Shown one piece after another: positions 1-7,440 of a stretch of DNA of 55,532 nt. Numbering within the stretch: the first letter of the stretch is position 1; every line of letters begins with the position of its first letter. Made by a program: the position numbers and the translations under genes. Below the pieces are notes generated by a model. That model worked only from the letters and a program-made list of their open reading frames with translations, made no database searches and was not told the origin of the DNA. Source of the stretch: Frigoribacterium sp. Leaf8. GTDB lineage: Bacteria > Actinomycetota > Actinomycetes > Actinomycetales > Microbacteriaceae. The DNA lies in the NCBI RefSeq assembly GCF_001421165.1, contig NZ_LMKB01000007.1:54841-110372 (forward strand), read 5' to 3'.

Positions 1-906
1 GCGCAGCTCGTCGTGCGCCGCCAGGAACGGCGCGACGACGGCCCGGAACTCCTCGGGCTGTTCGAGGTGCGAGCAGTGGCTGGCACCGGCGAACACGTGC
101 GACCGGACGTCGGCGATGCCGTCGACGAAGGGCTGCCAGGTGGCGGGCGTCGCCTCGTCGAACTCGCCCGCGACGACGAGGGTCGGCGTCGTGATCGCCG
201 GCAGGCGGTCGACGACGGTCCAGTCGCGCAGCGTGCCGATGACGTGGAACTCGTTCGGCCCGTTCATCGTGTGGTAGACCGTCGGCTCGGCCTCCATCTG
301 CTCCTCGCTGTCGACGAAGTCCTGCGGCATGGGCACCACGCGGCAGACGTGCCGCTCGTAGAACGCCTGGGTGGCGGCGAGGTACTCGGGGTCGGTGGTC
401 GTGCCGTCCGCCTCGTGGCGTGCCAGCGCCTCCTGGGTGTCGGTCGGCAGCTGGTCGCGCAGCTCGGCGGCGCCCTCGACCCAGAGCTGCATGGACGCGG
501 GCGAGTTGCAGATGGCCAGGCTCGCCAACCCGTCCGGTGTCGTCACGGCGATCTCGGCCCCGAGCATGCCGCCCCACGACTGGCCGAGCAGGTGGTACCG
601 CTCGAGGCCGAGGTGCGCGACGAGGTTGGCGAACTCCGAGACGAAGAGGCTCGGTTGCCAGAAGTCGACGGGCGCGTCGGGCAGGTGGGTGCTGCGGCCG
701 CAGCCGAGCTGGTCGTAGTGCACGACGGTGCGGCCGGTCTCGTCGGCGAGGGCCTCGAGGTTGCGCAGGTAGTCGTGGGCCATCCCCGGGCCGCCGTGCA
801 CCACGACGAGGGGCAGTGCACCCTCGCGCGGCTCGTCGGGCGTGGTGACCCGGTACCAGGTCTCGGCGTCGTGGAAGGCGGCGGTGCCGGTGGTGATCGT
901 GGACAT
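1..906 (-). CDS. alpha/beta hydrolase, proline iminopeptidase-like (3' end cut by window edge)
   Basis: 302 codons are visible and no stop is reached before the window edge, so the C-terminus is missing, probably by only a few residues since the family is about 300 aa. Seen: the HGGPG oxyanion-hole motif at residues 37-41, DQLGCGRS at 65-72, the nucleophile elbow GQSWGG at 108-113 (Ser110), and late Asp and His candidates in GEFDEATP and SHCSHLEQP. HGGPG plus DQxGxGxS is typical of the proline iminopeptidase (S33) branch, so cleavage of N-terminal proline or a related small amide or ester is likely; the substrate is unknown. An in-frame ATG lies 12 nt upstream at 918. It is divergent from a GntR-type regulator across about 130 bp, which suggests that regulator controls it. 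No signal peptide is evident. Confidence 0.85.
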   Translation of the reverse strand, partial: MSTITTGTAAFHDAETWYRVTTPDEPREGALPLVVVHGGPGMAHDYLRNLEALADETGRTVVHYDQLGCGRSTHLPDAPVDFWQPSLFVSEFANLVAHLGLERYHLLGQSWGGMLGAEIAVTTPDGLASLAICNSPASMQLWVEGAAELRDQLPTDTQEALARHEADGTTTDPEYLAATQAFYERHVCRVVPMPQDFVDSEEQMEAEPTVYHTMNGPNEFHVIGTLRDWTVVDRLPAITTPTLVVAGEFDEATPATWQPFVDGIADVRSHVFAGASHCSHLEQPEEFRAVVAPFLAAHDELR

Positions 907-928
907 GCGGGTGAGCATGCACCCGGCT

Positions 929-949
929 AAGGTCTCGCGACAAGACCTT
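929..949. promoter_or_regulatory. inverted repeat, candidate operator between hydrolase and GntR regulator
   Basis: Perfect 7-bp inverted repeat AAGGTCT / AGACCTT around a 7-nt spacer, in the divergent intergenic region. A second, shorter inverted repeat (CTCGT / ACGAG) lies at 968-983. Either could be the binding site of the adjacent FCD-type GntR regulator. This is inferred from position and symmetry only; neither fits a textbook GntR consensus. Confidence 0.4.
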
Positions 950-1033
950 TCGCGATGCCTTAATCTGCTCGTAACACGACGAGACCTCGACGGCTCCGCG
1001 CAGGACGGGTCGGCGAGCCGGGACGGGGACGCG

Positions 1034-1834
1034 ATGGGCCAGGACGACAGCCGAGGAGGCGCGGGCGGCGCGCGCTCGGACGTCGCGGTCGACGGCGCCC
1101 TCGGTGGCGCCCTCGGGGCCCCTCTCGCCCCCACGACCCGGGTCGACGACCTCACCGACCGCCTCGTCACGGCCATCACGATCGGCGAGTACCTGCCCGG
1201 CTCGCGCCTCCCCGCCGAGCGCGACCTCGCCGCCTCGCTGCGCGTGGGCCGCATGACCGTGCGGGCCGCCCTGGCCCGACTCGTCGAGCAGGGGTTGATC
1301 GTGACGCAACGCGGGCGCGGCGGGGGCTCGTTCGTCCAGGCGCCGGCACCGGGTTCGGGCACCGACGTCGTGCGCCGCACGCTCGCCGCGCGCTGGTCCG
1401 ACCTGCGCGACACGAGCGAGGCGATCAGCCGACTGCACGGCGTCGTCGCCGAGGCCGCGGCCGAGAACCGCACCCCGGACGACGTCGACCGGCTGCACGA
1501 CCGGCTCGAGGGCTATCGCGGCGCCGCGTCCGGCCTCGCGTCGCAGAAAGCCGACGAGGCCCTGCACGTCGCGATCGCCGAGGCCGCCGGCAACGCCACG
1601 CTGCGCGGGGTGCTGTTCGACCTCGAGGCCCGGGTGAGCATCTCGGCGCCGGCGCACCTCTGGGGCGGGCCGGACGGCATGCGCGAGATGGAGCTGCGCG
1701 CCCTCGCCGACCACGAGGCGCTCGTCGCCGCGATCTGCGACGGGCGTGCGGCGGACGCCGCGGCCATCGCCCGCGAGCACGTCAAGATCGACCTCGAGCT
1801 GCTTGAGCGCGAGCTCGGCCGCGCCGCGCCCTGA
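1034..1834 (+). CDS. GntR-family regulator, FadR/FCD subfamily
   Basis: 266 aa. Residues 1-37 are a low-complexity Gly/Ala-rich lead. Residues 38-102 form the winged helix-turn-helix, with the GntR hallmarks LPAERDLAASL and GRMTVRAALARL. The C-terminal half is an all-helical ligand-binding FCD domain, with LHVAIAEAAGN and DHEALVAAI as in family members. FadR-type GntR proteins bind DNA as dimers and are released by small acids or sugars acids; the ligand here is unknown. The ATG at 1034 was chosen because earlier in-frame starts would add an unconserved segment that overlaps the divergent gene and the promoter region. The likely target is the divergent hydrolase and itself. The stop is followed by three close copies of the CGCGCCTCC motif. 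Confidence 0.85.
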   Translation: MGQDDSRGGAGGARSDVAVDGALGGALGAPLAPTTRVDDLTDRLVTAITIGEYLPGSRLPAERDLAASLRVGRMTVRAALARLVEQGLIVTQRGRGGGSFVQAPAPGSGTDVVRRTLAARWSDLRDTSEAISRLHGVVAEAAAENRTPDDVDRLHDRLEGYRGAASGLASQKADEALHVAIAEAAGNATLRGVLFDLEARVSISAPAHLWGGPDGMREMELRALADHEALVAAICDGRAADAAAIAREHVKIDLELLERELGRAAP

Positions 1835-1865
1835 CCCCGCACCCGCGCCTCCCCGCCTCCGTCCC

Positions 1866-1899
1866 CGCGCCTCCTGAGCCCCCGCGCCTCCTGAGCCCC
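1866..1899. repeat. two tandem 17-bp repeats carrying the CGCGCCTCC motif
   Basis: A 17-bp unit starting CGCGCCTCCTGAG is present twice head to tail, and a third CGCGCCTCC lies at 1844. The block sits between the GntR stop codon (1834) and the GH13 gene (1961). No terminator hairpin is obvious here. Confidence 0.7.
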
Positions 1900-1960
1900 C
1901 GATGCCCCTGGGGTCTCGGCGCCACGGCGTGGCCGAGGCCGGCCGTGACAGGCTGGGCGC

Positions 1961-3727
1961 GTGAGCGACTCGACGACGAACGACACCACCCCCACGACCG
2001 CCGGAGGCGCGGCGCACGACGCCCCGCCCGTCACCACCCCTCCCGCCTGGTGGACGACCGCGACGGTCTACCAGATCTACCCGCGCAGCTTCGCCGACTC
2101 GAACGGCGACGGGGTCGGCGACCTCGGCGGCATCCGGCAGCGGCTCGGCCACCTGCACGACCTCGGGGTCGACGTGATCTGGCTGTCGCCGATCTACCGC
2201 TCGCCCCAGGCCGACAACGGGTACGACATCAGCGACTACGACGACGTCGACCCGCTGTTCGGCACGCTCGCCGAGTTCGACGCCCTGATGGACGAGGTGC
2301 ACGCGCTCGGCATGAAGCTGGTCATGGACCTCGTCGTCAACCACACGAGCGACGAACACCCGTGGTTCGTCGAGGCCCGGTCGTCGCGCGACTCCCCCAA
2401 GCGCGACTGGTACCTCTGGCGCGACCCGCTGCCGTCGGGCGAGGGGACCGACGCCGCGGGCACGCCCGGGGCCGGCACCCACCCGACCGCCTGGCGCAGC
2501 GCCTTCAGCGGCCCGGCCTGGACCCTCGACGAGCCCACCGGCCAGTACTACCTGCACATGTTCGCGTCGAAGCAGCCCGACCTCAACTGGGAGGACCCCG
2601 ACCTGCGCCGGGCCGTCTACGACATGATGAACCGCTGGCTCGACCGGGGCGTCGACGGGTTCCGCATGGACGTGATCAACCACATCGCGAAGGAGCCCTC
2701 GTCGCTGGCGCCCGGAGCCTCGCACTTCGTCATGGGCGGGCAGATCCACGACCACCTGCGCGAGATGCACCGCGAGGTCTTCGCCGACCGCACCGGCCGC
2801 GAGCTGATCACGGTGGGCGAGATGCCGGGGGTGACGGTCGACGACGCCCGGCTGTTCACGGCCGCCGACCGGCACGAGCTCGACATGGTGTTCCAGTTCG
2901 AGCACGTCGGCCTCGACCACGGACCGACCTCGAAGTTCGACAACCTCCCGTTCGACCTCGTGGCGCTCAAGCGCTCGCTGTCGCGGTGGCAGGAGGGCCT
3001 CGCCGACCAGGGCTGGAACAGCCTCTACCTCGGCAACCACGACCAGCCGCGGTCGGTCTCGCGCTTCGGCGACGACGGCCGCCACCGGTTCGAGTCGGCG
3101 ACGCTGCTCGCCACCGTGCTGCACCTGCACCGGGGCACGCCGTACGTCTACCAGGGCGACGAGATCGGCATGACGAACGCCGGGTTCACCGCGGTCGAGC
3201 AGTACCGCGACATCGAGTCGATCAACTGGTTCGACGAGTCGGTCGCGGCGGGGGCCGACCCCGAGACCCTGCTCGAGGCGTTGCGCTTCCGCAGCCGTGA
3301 CAACGCGCGCACCCCCGTGCAGTGGTCAGGAGGCGCGACGGCGGGCTTCAGCACCGGCACCCCGTGGATCGAGGTGGTCGCGAACCACGACGCCGTGAAC
3401 GTCGACGCCGACCGCGCGGCGGGTGACCGCTCGGTGTTCGAGCACTACCGGCGGTTGATCGCGCTGCGGCACGAGTCGCCCGTGGTGGCGCTCGGGTCGT
3501 TCGAGCTGCTCGCTCCGGACGACGAGCGGCTCTACGCGTTCACCCGCACGCTCGGCGACGAGCAGCTGCTCGTGCTGGCGAACTGGTCGGGCGAGGCGTA
3601 CGAGCTCGACCCGGCGCTCCACCCGGCGCTGCGGCGCCGGTCCGTGCCGCAGGTCGTGATCGGCAACGTGCCCGGCGGGGGCGGGCTGACGCTCGCGCCC
3701 TGGGAGGTGCGCGTCCTGCGGGGCTGA
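1961..3727 (+). CDS. GH13 alpha-glucosidase / oligo-1,6-glucosidase
   Basis: 588 aa with the four conserved GH13 regions: DLVVNHTSDEHPWF near 123-136, GVDGFRMDVINH with nucleophile Asp237, ITVGEMPGV with acid/base Glu287, and YLGNHDQPR with Asp361. The opening VYQIYPRSFADSNGDGVGDLGG and length fit the GH13 subfamilies of alpha-glucosidase, oligo-1,6-glucosidase and trehalose-6-phosphate hydrolase. Val after GFRMD is usually associated with alpha-1,6 cleavage, so isomaltose-type oligosaccharides are plausible substrates. No signal peptide is seen, so it is probably cytoplasmic. It starts with GTG; a -10-like CAGGCT ends 6 nt before it, so translation may be leaderless. It could work with the sugar ABC operon at 26-31 kb, but nothing links them directly. 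Confidence 0.9.
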   Translation: MSDSTTNDTTPTTAGGAAHDAPPVTTPPAWWTTATVYQIYPRSFADSNGDGVGDLGGIRQRLGHLHDLGVDVIWLSPIYRSPQADNGYDISDYDDVDPLFGTLAEFDALMDEVHALGMKLVMDLVVNHTSDEHPWFVEARSSRDSPKRDWYLWRDPLPSGEGTDAAGTPGAGTHPTAWRSAFSGPAWTLDEPTGQYYLHMFASKQPDLNWEDPDLRRAVYDMMNRWLDRGVDGFRMDVINHIAKEPSSLAPGASHFVMGGQIHDHLREMHREVFADRTGRELITVGEMPGVTVDDARLFTAADRHELDMVFQFEHVGLDHGPTSKFDNLPFDLVALKRSLSRWQEGLADQGWNSLYLGNHDQPRSVSRFGDDGRHRFESATLLATVLHLHRGTPYVYQGDEIGMTNAGFTAVEQYRDIESINWFDESVAAGADPETLLEALRFRSRDNARTPVQWSGGATAGFSTGTPWIEVVANHDAVNVDADRAAGDRSVFEHYRRLIALRHESPVVALGSFELLAPDDERLYAFTRTLGDEQLLVLANWSGEAYELDPALHPALRRRSVPQVVIGNVPGGGGLTLAPWEVRVLRG

Positions 3728-3770
3728 CCCGCGCCTCCTCGGCTCCCCCGCGCCGCGCCGCGGGCTCGCA

Positions 3771-3834
3771 TCGCACCGTCCGCTGACCGTCGCACCGCCG
3801 ATGTTCGCGGTGCGACGTTCAGTCGACGGTGCGA
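3771..3834. terminator. two-tier palindrome downstream of GH13 gene
   Basis: An outer 10-bp inverted repeat (TCGCACCGTC / GACGGTGCGA) encloses an inner stem CTGA-x-CGTCGCACCGC paired with GCGGTGCGACG-x-TCAG, with an 8-nt loop. It begins 43 nt after the GH13 stop and ends before the -10 of the next gene. There is no U-tract. Probably an intrinsic-type terminator or RNA end-protecting hairpin. Confidence 0.65.
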
Positions 3835-3854
3835 CTCGCGCCCCCGGGACGCGC

Positions 3855-3860
3855 TAGCGT
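3855..3860 (+). promoter_or_regulatory. -10 hexamer TAGCGT, leaderless promoter
   Basis: TAGCGT ends 7 nt before the GTG at 3868, which places the transcription start at or next to the start codon. No Shine-Dalgarno sequence fits in the gap. Confidence 0.5.
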
Positions 3861-3867
3861 CGGCGAG

Positions 3868-4536
3868 GTGAGCGATCCCGACGACGCGCCCGCGCCTCCC
3901 GACGACCCGGCACCCGCCGAACCGGCACCCACCGAGCTCCCGCACGGCTGGGTGCGCGTCGGCGAGCGCCGCTGGTGGTCGACGTGGGTCGGGGCGACGA
4001 CCGCGTTCGCCTTCTTCGCGGCGATCCAGGCAGTCCAGTTCGTCTTCCGCATCGCCGAGATCAGCTTCCGGTGGGATCTCGCCCTGTTGGTGGCCGTCGG
4101 GGTGACGGTCGGGATCTTCGCGCTGATCACGGTGATCCGGAACGCCCGGGCCCCGCAGCCCTGGATCGACCTCGACTCCGGGCAGCTGCGCGCCGGCACC
4201 CGCCGCCCCGTCCCCCTGGTCAGGGTCGACCGTGCCGTCCTGACGACGGCCCCGGTCGGCAACGGCGGCCGCGTGCTCGTGCTCCGCCTGACCGCCAAGG
4301 AGGCGCGGGTCGACTTCATCCTGCGCGACCGGAAGGACGCGACCCTCGACCCGACCTCGACCGCCGTGTTGGCGGAGGCGCTGCGCCGCACCTCCGTCGC
4401 CATGCCGACCTCGATCCACGACCCGACCGGCCGGTTCGCGCGCTACAACTTCCCCGGCCACGTCGACCGCGACGACGCCGTCGCCCTCGTCGAGCACCCG
4501 CCCGCGGCCGGCGACCCGCTGCCCGCGGCCTGGTGA
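3868..4536 (+). CDS. two-helix membrane protein of unknown function
   Basis: 222 aa, not recognised. The N-terminal 25 residues are rich in Pro, Ala and Asp. Two hydrophobic segments follow: one starting at WWSTWVGATTAFAFFAAI and one at LALLVAVGVTVGIFALITVI, joined by a short loop. A cytoplasmic C-terminal domain of about 140 residues, rich in alternating beta-like stretches (PWIDLDSGQLRAG, VLVLRLTAKEARVDFIL), resembles small actinobacterial membrane-anchored proteins with a PH-like fold, but that is an inference from layout. GTG start chosen because a -10 hexamer sits 7 nt upstream. The last codons and stop lie inside a 14-bp tandem repeat. Confidence 0.7.
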   Translation: MSDPDDAPAPPDDPAPAEPAPTELPHGWVRVGERRWWSTWVGATTAFAFFAAIQAVQFVFRIAEISFRWDLALLVAVGVTVGIFALITVIRNARAPQPWIDLDSGQLRAGTRRPVPLVRVDRAVLTTAPVGNGGRVLVLRLTAKEARVDFILRDRKDATLDPTSTAVLAEALRRTSVAMPTSIHDPTGRFARYNFPGHVDRDDAVALVEHPPAAGDPLPAAW

Positions 4537-4580
4537 CCGCGGCCTGGTGACCGCGGCCTGGTGACCGCGGCCTGGTGACC
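4525..4580. repeat. four tandem copies of a 14-bp repeat spanning a stop codon
   Basis: The unit GCGGCCTGGTGACC occurs four times without interruption. The first copy holds the last residues (Ala-Ala-Trp) and the TGA of the upstream gene. Because every unit contains its own TGA and 14 is not a multiple of three, extra copies add stops in further frames. Confidence 0.9.
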
Positions 4581-4613
4581 GCTTCGCCCTCGAGCGCCCT
4601 CGTCCGAGACCAC

Positions 4614-4679
4614 GTCGCACCACCGTCGCGTCGTCGAACCACGCGAGAAGGTGGTTCCCCGACGCGACGGTGGTGCGAC
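4614..4679. terminator. two-tier palindrome between convergent genes
   Basis: A perfect 20-bp outer inverted repeat (4614-4633 with 4660-4679) encloses an inner 6-bp stem AACCAC / GTGGTT. It lies between the convergent stops at 4536 and 4700 and would act in both directions. There is no U-tract. The inner part, TCGAACCACGC with GGTGGTTC, is shared with the palindrome at 12239-12298. Confidence 0.75.
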
Positions 4680-4699
4680 CTCGCCGGCGGGTCCCGGAC

Positions 4700-5683
4700 T
4701 CAGCGCTTCCAGTACCCCGAGAACGTGATGCGGTTCTTCGGCAGCCCTGCCGCGTGCAGGTGCCGCCGTCCGCTGGTCGCCAGCGCGGACTCACCCACGA
4801 CGTAGGCGTAGGCCCCCGGGTCGGCCGCCGACCGGGCCAGCAGCGCGGCGAGCGCCCCCTCCCCGGGCGCGACACCCCCGGCACCCCCGGCACCCCCGGC
4901 ACCCCCGGCACCCCGACCGTCTACGTCGTCGTCGCCGCCGAGCGGCCGGCTGCCGGACCCCAGGGCGCCGAGCGCCCGGGCGTCGAGCTCGTCCCGCACC
5001 ACCCACGTCACCTCGACGCCGTCGGGCGTGTCGAGCGGCCGCACGTCGGCCCGGGTCGGCACCTCCTGGATCACCGACCCCACGGAGGCGCGGTGCAGCG
5101 ACCGCACGATGCCCTCCGTCCCCGGCAAGCCGGTCTCGTCGGCGACCAGGTGGATCTCGGTCGCGTCGTCGGGGGCGTTGAAGAGCACGCCCTGGTCGAG
5201 CAGGCCGAGGGCGTCACCGGGGCGGACGGCGCAGGCCCAGATCGCCGCGCCTCCCTCGAGTTCGCCGGATCCGCCGCGGTGCAGCACGAAGTCGATGTCG
5301 AGCTCGGCGCGCGAGGCCCCGCCCGCACCGGCCGCACCGGCCGCACCGGCACCCGCACCGGCCGCACCCGCACCCGCCGGACCCGCCGGCCGGAACTCGC
5401 GCACCGTGTAGTTCGCGCAGTGCGGCCGCTCGGCCTCGGGGATCGCCAGGTACTGCGCGTACCAGAGCGACGTGGTCGCCCGAGGCAGCCTCAACGAGTC
5501 GCTGCCGGGCACCGGCAAGAACAGCCGGAACCACTGGTCGAAGCCCATGCCGCCGAACTCGTGCAGGTCGTCGCCGACGACGGTGACGCGCTGGAAGCTC
5601 GGCGAGACGCGCTCGGAACGCAGCACCTCGAGCCGGTGCACTCGGGGGTCGGCGGGCTTGACGGGCGGACGGCGGGTCGACAT
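4700..5683 (-). CDS. siderophore-interacting protein (FAD/NAD(P)H ferric-siderophore reductase)
   Basis: 327 aa. It begins with a FAD-binding beta-barrel (VHRLEVLRSERVSPSFQRVTV) and ends with the hallmark SIP C-terminus, YVVGESALATSGRRHLHAAG then NRITFSGYWKR. The family (ViuB/YqjH-like) reduces Fe(III)-siderophores in the cytoplasm to release iron. Two Gly/Ala-only stretches interrupt the conserved fold, one near residues 100-120 and one near 260-275, both encoded by 9-bp DNA repeats (5322-5390 and 4873-4915), so they can vary in length without frameshift. The ATG abuts the iron box, and a -10-like TAGCCT (5690-5695 on this strand) ends 6 nt before it, so the transcript is probably leaderless and iron-repressed. 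Divergent from the siderophore operon. Confidence 0.88.
   Translation of the reverse strand: MSTRRPPVKPADPRVHRLEVLRSERVSPSFQRVTVVGDDLHEFGGMGFDQWFRLFLPVPGSDSLRLPRATTSLWYAQYLAIPEAERPHCANYTVREFRPAGPAGAGAAGAGAGAAGAAGAGGASRAELDIDFVLHRGGSGELEGGAAIWACAVRPGDALGLLDQGVLFNAPDDATEIHLVADETGLPGTEGIVRSLHRASVGSVIQEVPTRADVRPLDTPDGVEVTWVVRDELDARALGALGSGSRPLGGDDDVDGRGAGGAGGAGGAGGVAPGEGALAALLARSAADPGAYAYVVGESALATSGRRHLHAAGLPKNRITFSGYWKR
4873..4915. repeat. 9-bp tandem repeat coding Gly-Gly-Ala in the SIP gene
   Basis: About 4.7 copies of CACCCCCGG. Read on the minus strand they code a run of Gly and Ala within the siderophore-interacting protein. The period is a multiple of three, so copy-number change keeps the frame. 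Confidence 0.85.
5322..5390. repeat. degenerate 9-bp repeats coding a Gly/Ala insert in the SIP gene
   Basis: Repeats of CCGCACCGG and near variants run through this stretch and code an about 20-residue Gly/Ala segment placed before the conserved ELDIDFVLHRGG strand. The insert is likely a surface loop. Confidence 0.75.
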
Positions 5684-5701
5684 AAGGTAAGGCTAACCTA
5701 A
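5683..5701. promoter_or_regulatory. iron box (IdeR/DmdR1/DtxR-type operator)
   Basis: The 19-bp site TAAGGTAAGGCTAACCTAA matches the actinobacterial consensus TTAGGTTAGGCTAACCTAA at 17 of 19 positions. It touches the start codon of the minus-strand SIP gene, covers that gene's -10, and lies about 180 bp upstream of the siderophore operon. One repressor dimer pair could silence both directions when iron is plentiful. The repressor itself is not in this window. Confidence 0.9.
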
Positions 5702-5877
5702 CGAACCGCGGGTCGCATCCGACGTCGACGACCACGCCTCCGACGGGCACGCCGACGTCGAGCCACCCGCACGACCCGCATGACCAGCACCACCCGCACC
5801 ATCCGCACGACCTGCACCACCCGCACGACGCGCGACACCGCGCCCTGCCCCACCGCTCCACGATCCGAAGGAGACCC
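5702..5877 (+). promoter_or_regulatory. leader of siderophore operon with degenerate 12-bp CAC-rich repeats
   Basis: No gene is supported here. From about 5761 to 5830 the DNA is a chain of CACCCGCACGAC-like units. In the frame of the downstream decarboxylase it would read as a His/Pro/Asp-rich peptide, but the frame has no ATG, GTG or TTG start after the stop at 5683. A clear ribosome site (AAGGAG) precedes the GTG at 5878. If transcription starts just past the iron box, the leader is about 170 nt. Confidence 0.5.
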
Positions 5878-7440
5878 GTGTCTGAACGCCACGCGTCCGC
5901 ACTGCTGACCACCGCGACCGCCGACGAGTACGAGCGCCTCACCGGCGCCGCCGTCGCCCGGATCGCCGACCGCTTCCGCACGACGCGCCAACCCTTCTCG
6001 GGCGAGAGCCGTGCGCACCTGCAACACCTCGTCGACGCCGTCGACCTGGACGCCCCGGGCACCGGCGTCGACGACGCCCTGCGCGAGGTCGACGAGCTCT
6101 TCACGGCGAACGCCGTCTGGTTCCACGACCCCGCCTACCAGTCGCACCTCAACTGCCCGGTCGCCCTGCCCGCGGTCGCCGCCGAGGCCGTGCTCGCCGC
6201 CGTCAACCCCTCCGTCGACACGTACGACCAGTCCGCCGTCGGCACCCTGATCGAGCGTCGCCTCGTCGACTGGACCGCCGAGCGCATCGGCTTCGACCCC
6301 GCCACCCGCGACGGCGTCTTCACCTCGGGCGGCACGCAGTCGAACCTGCACGCCCTGCTGCTCGCCCGCGAGCACGCCACGGCCCGCGCCCGCGCCGACG
6401 CGAGGGACGAGGAGGCGCGGCTGCGGGGAACCGCCGCCCCCGGCCACCGACCCGTCCCGCGCGCCACGGCACTGCACGACCTGCTCGGCCGCATGGTCGT
6501 GGTCGCCTCCGCCGAGAGCCACTTCAGCGTGCAGAAGTCGGCCCGGCTGCTCGGCCTCGGCGAGGACGCCGTCGTGACCGTCCCCACCGACGACGCCGGT
6601 CGGATGCGACCCGAGGCCCTCGCGGTCACCCTGGACGCCCTCGTGCAGGCCGGACACCTGCCGGTCGCCGTCGTCGCGACCGCCGGCACGACCGACCGCG
6701 GCTGCCTCGATCCGCTCGCCGCCGTCGCCGAGGTCTGCGACCGCACGGGCGTGTGGCTGCACGTCGACGCGGCGTACGGCGGTGGCCTGCTCGTGTCGCC
6801 GACGCGTCGGCACCTGCTCGACGGCATCGAGCACGCCCGGTCGGTCACGGTCGACTTCCACAAGACGTTCTTCCAGCCGGTGTCGTCGAGCGCCCTCATA
6901 GTGCGCGACGGGCACGACCTCGACCCGGTCGCCTGGCACGCCGACTACCTCAACCCGCTCACCGACCCCGAACCGAACCAGGTCTCGAAATCGCTCCAGA
7001 CCACCCGACGGTTCGACGCGCTCAAGCTCTGGGCGACGCTCCGCGCCCTCGGCGCCGACGGCGTCGGCGAGCTGGTCGACCGGGTGATCGACCTGGCGGC
7101 CGGAGCCCACGACCTGCTGCAGGGCGACGACGAGTTCGTGCTGCTCGCCGAGACCCAGCTCAGCACGGCGCTGTTCCGCTGGCAGCCGGCCGGCGTCGAC
7201 GACGCCACCGCCGACCGGCTCGTCCCCCTCGTCCGACGCGTGCTCTTCGAGTCCGGCAGGGCGATCGTCGCGAAGACCGTGGTCGACGGGCGTCCCTGCC
7301 TCAAGCTGACGCTGCTCAACCCGGACTCGGGTCTCGACGACGTGAGGGGCGTGCTCGAGCTGGTCCGCGCCTCCTCGTGGGCCCTGCTCGAGAGCGACGC
7401 CCCCGCCATCGTCGCCGCCGGGACGGAGGTCGCCCGATGA
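5878..7440 (+). CDS. PLP-dependent decarboxylase, siderophore diamine-forming (DesA-like)
   Basis: 520 aa group II PLP decarboxylase. Seen: TSGGTQSN at 149-156, HVDAAYGGG with PLP-binding Asp298, and DFHKTFFQPV with Schiff-base Lys329. In desferrioxamine-type loci this enzyme turns lysine into cadaverine; close relatives act on ornithine or 2,4-diaminobutyrate, so the diamine is inferred from context. GTG start with AAGGAG 4 nt upstream. It is the first gene of an operon in which each next start overlaps the previous stop (ATGA), the usual order desA-desB-desCD. Likely repressed by iron through the box at 5683-5701. Confidence 0.88.
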   Translation: MSERHASALLTTATADEYERLTGAAVARIADRFRTTRQPFSGESRAHLQHLVDAVDLDAPGTGVDDALREVDELFTANAVWFHDPAYQSHLNCPVALPAVAAEAVLAAVNPSVDTYDQSAVGTLIERRLVDWTAERIGFDPATRDGVFTSGGTQSNLHALLLAREHATARARADARDEEARLRGTAAPGHRPVPRATALHDLLGRMVVVASAESHFSVQKSARLLGLGEDAVVTVPTDDAGRMRPEALAVTLDALVQAGHLPVAVVATAGTTDRGCLDPLAAVAEVCDRTGVWLHVDAAYGGGLLVSPTRRHLLDGIEHARSVTVDFHKTFFQPVSSSALIVRDGHDLDPVAWHADYLNPLTDPEPNQVSKSLQTTRRFDALKLWATLRALGADGVGELVDRVIDLAAGAHDLLQGDDEFVLLAETQLSTALFRWQPAGVDDATADRLVPLVRRVLFESGRAIVAKTVVDGRPCLKLTLLNPDSGLDDVRGVLELVRASSWALLESDAPAIVAAGTEVAR

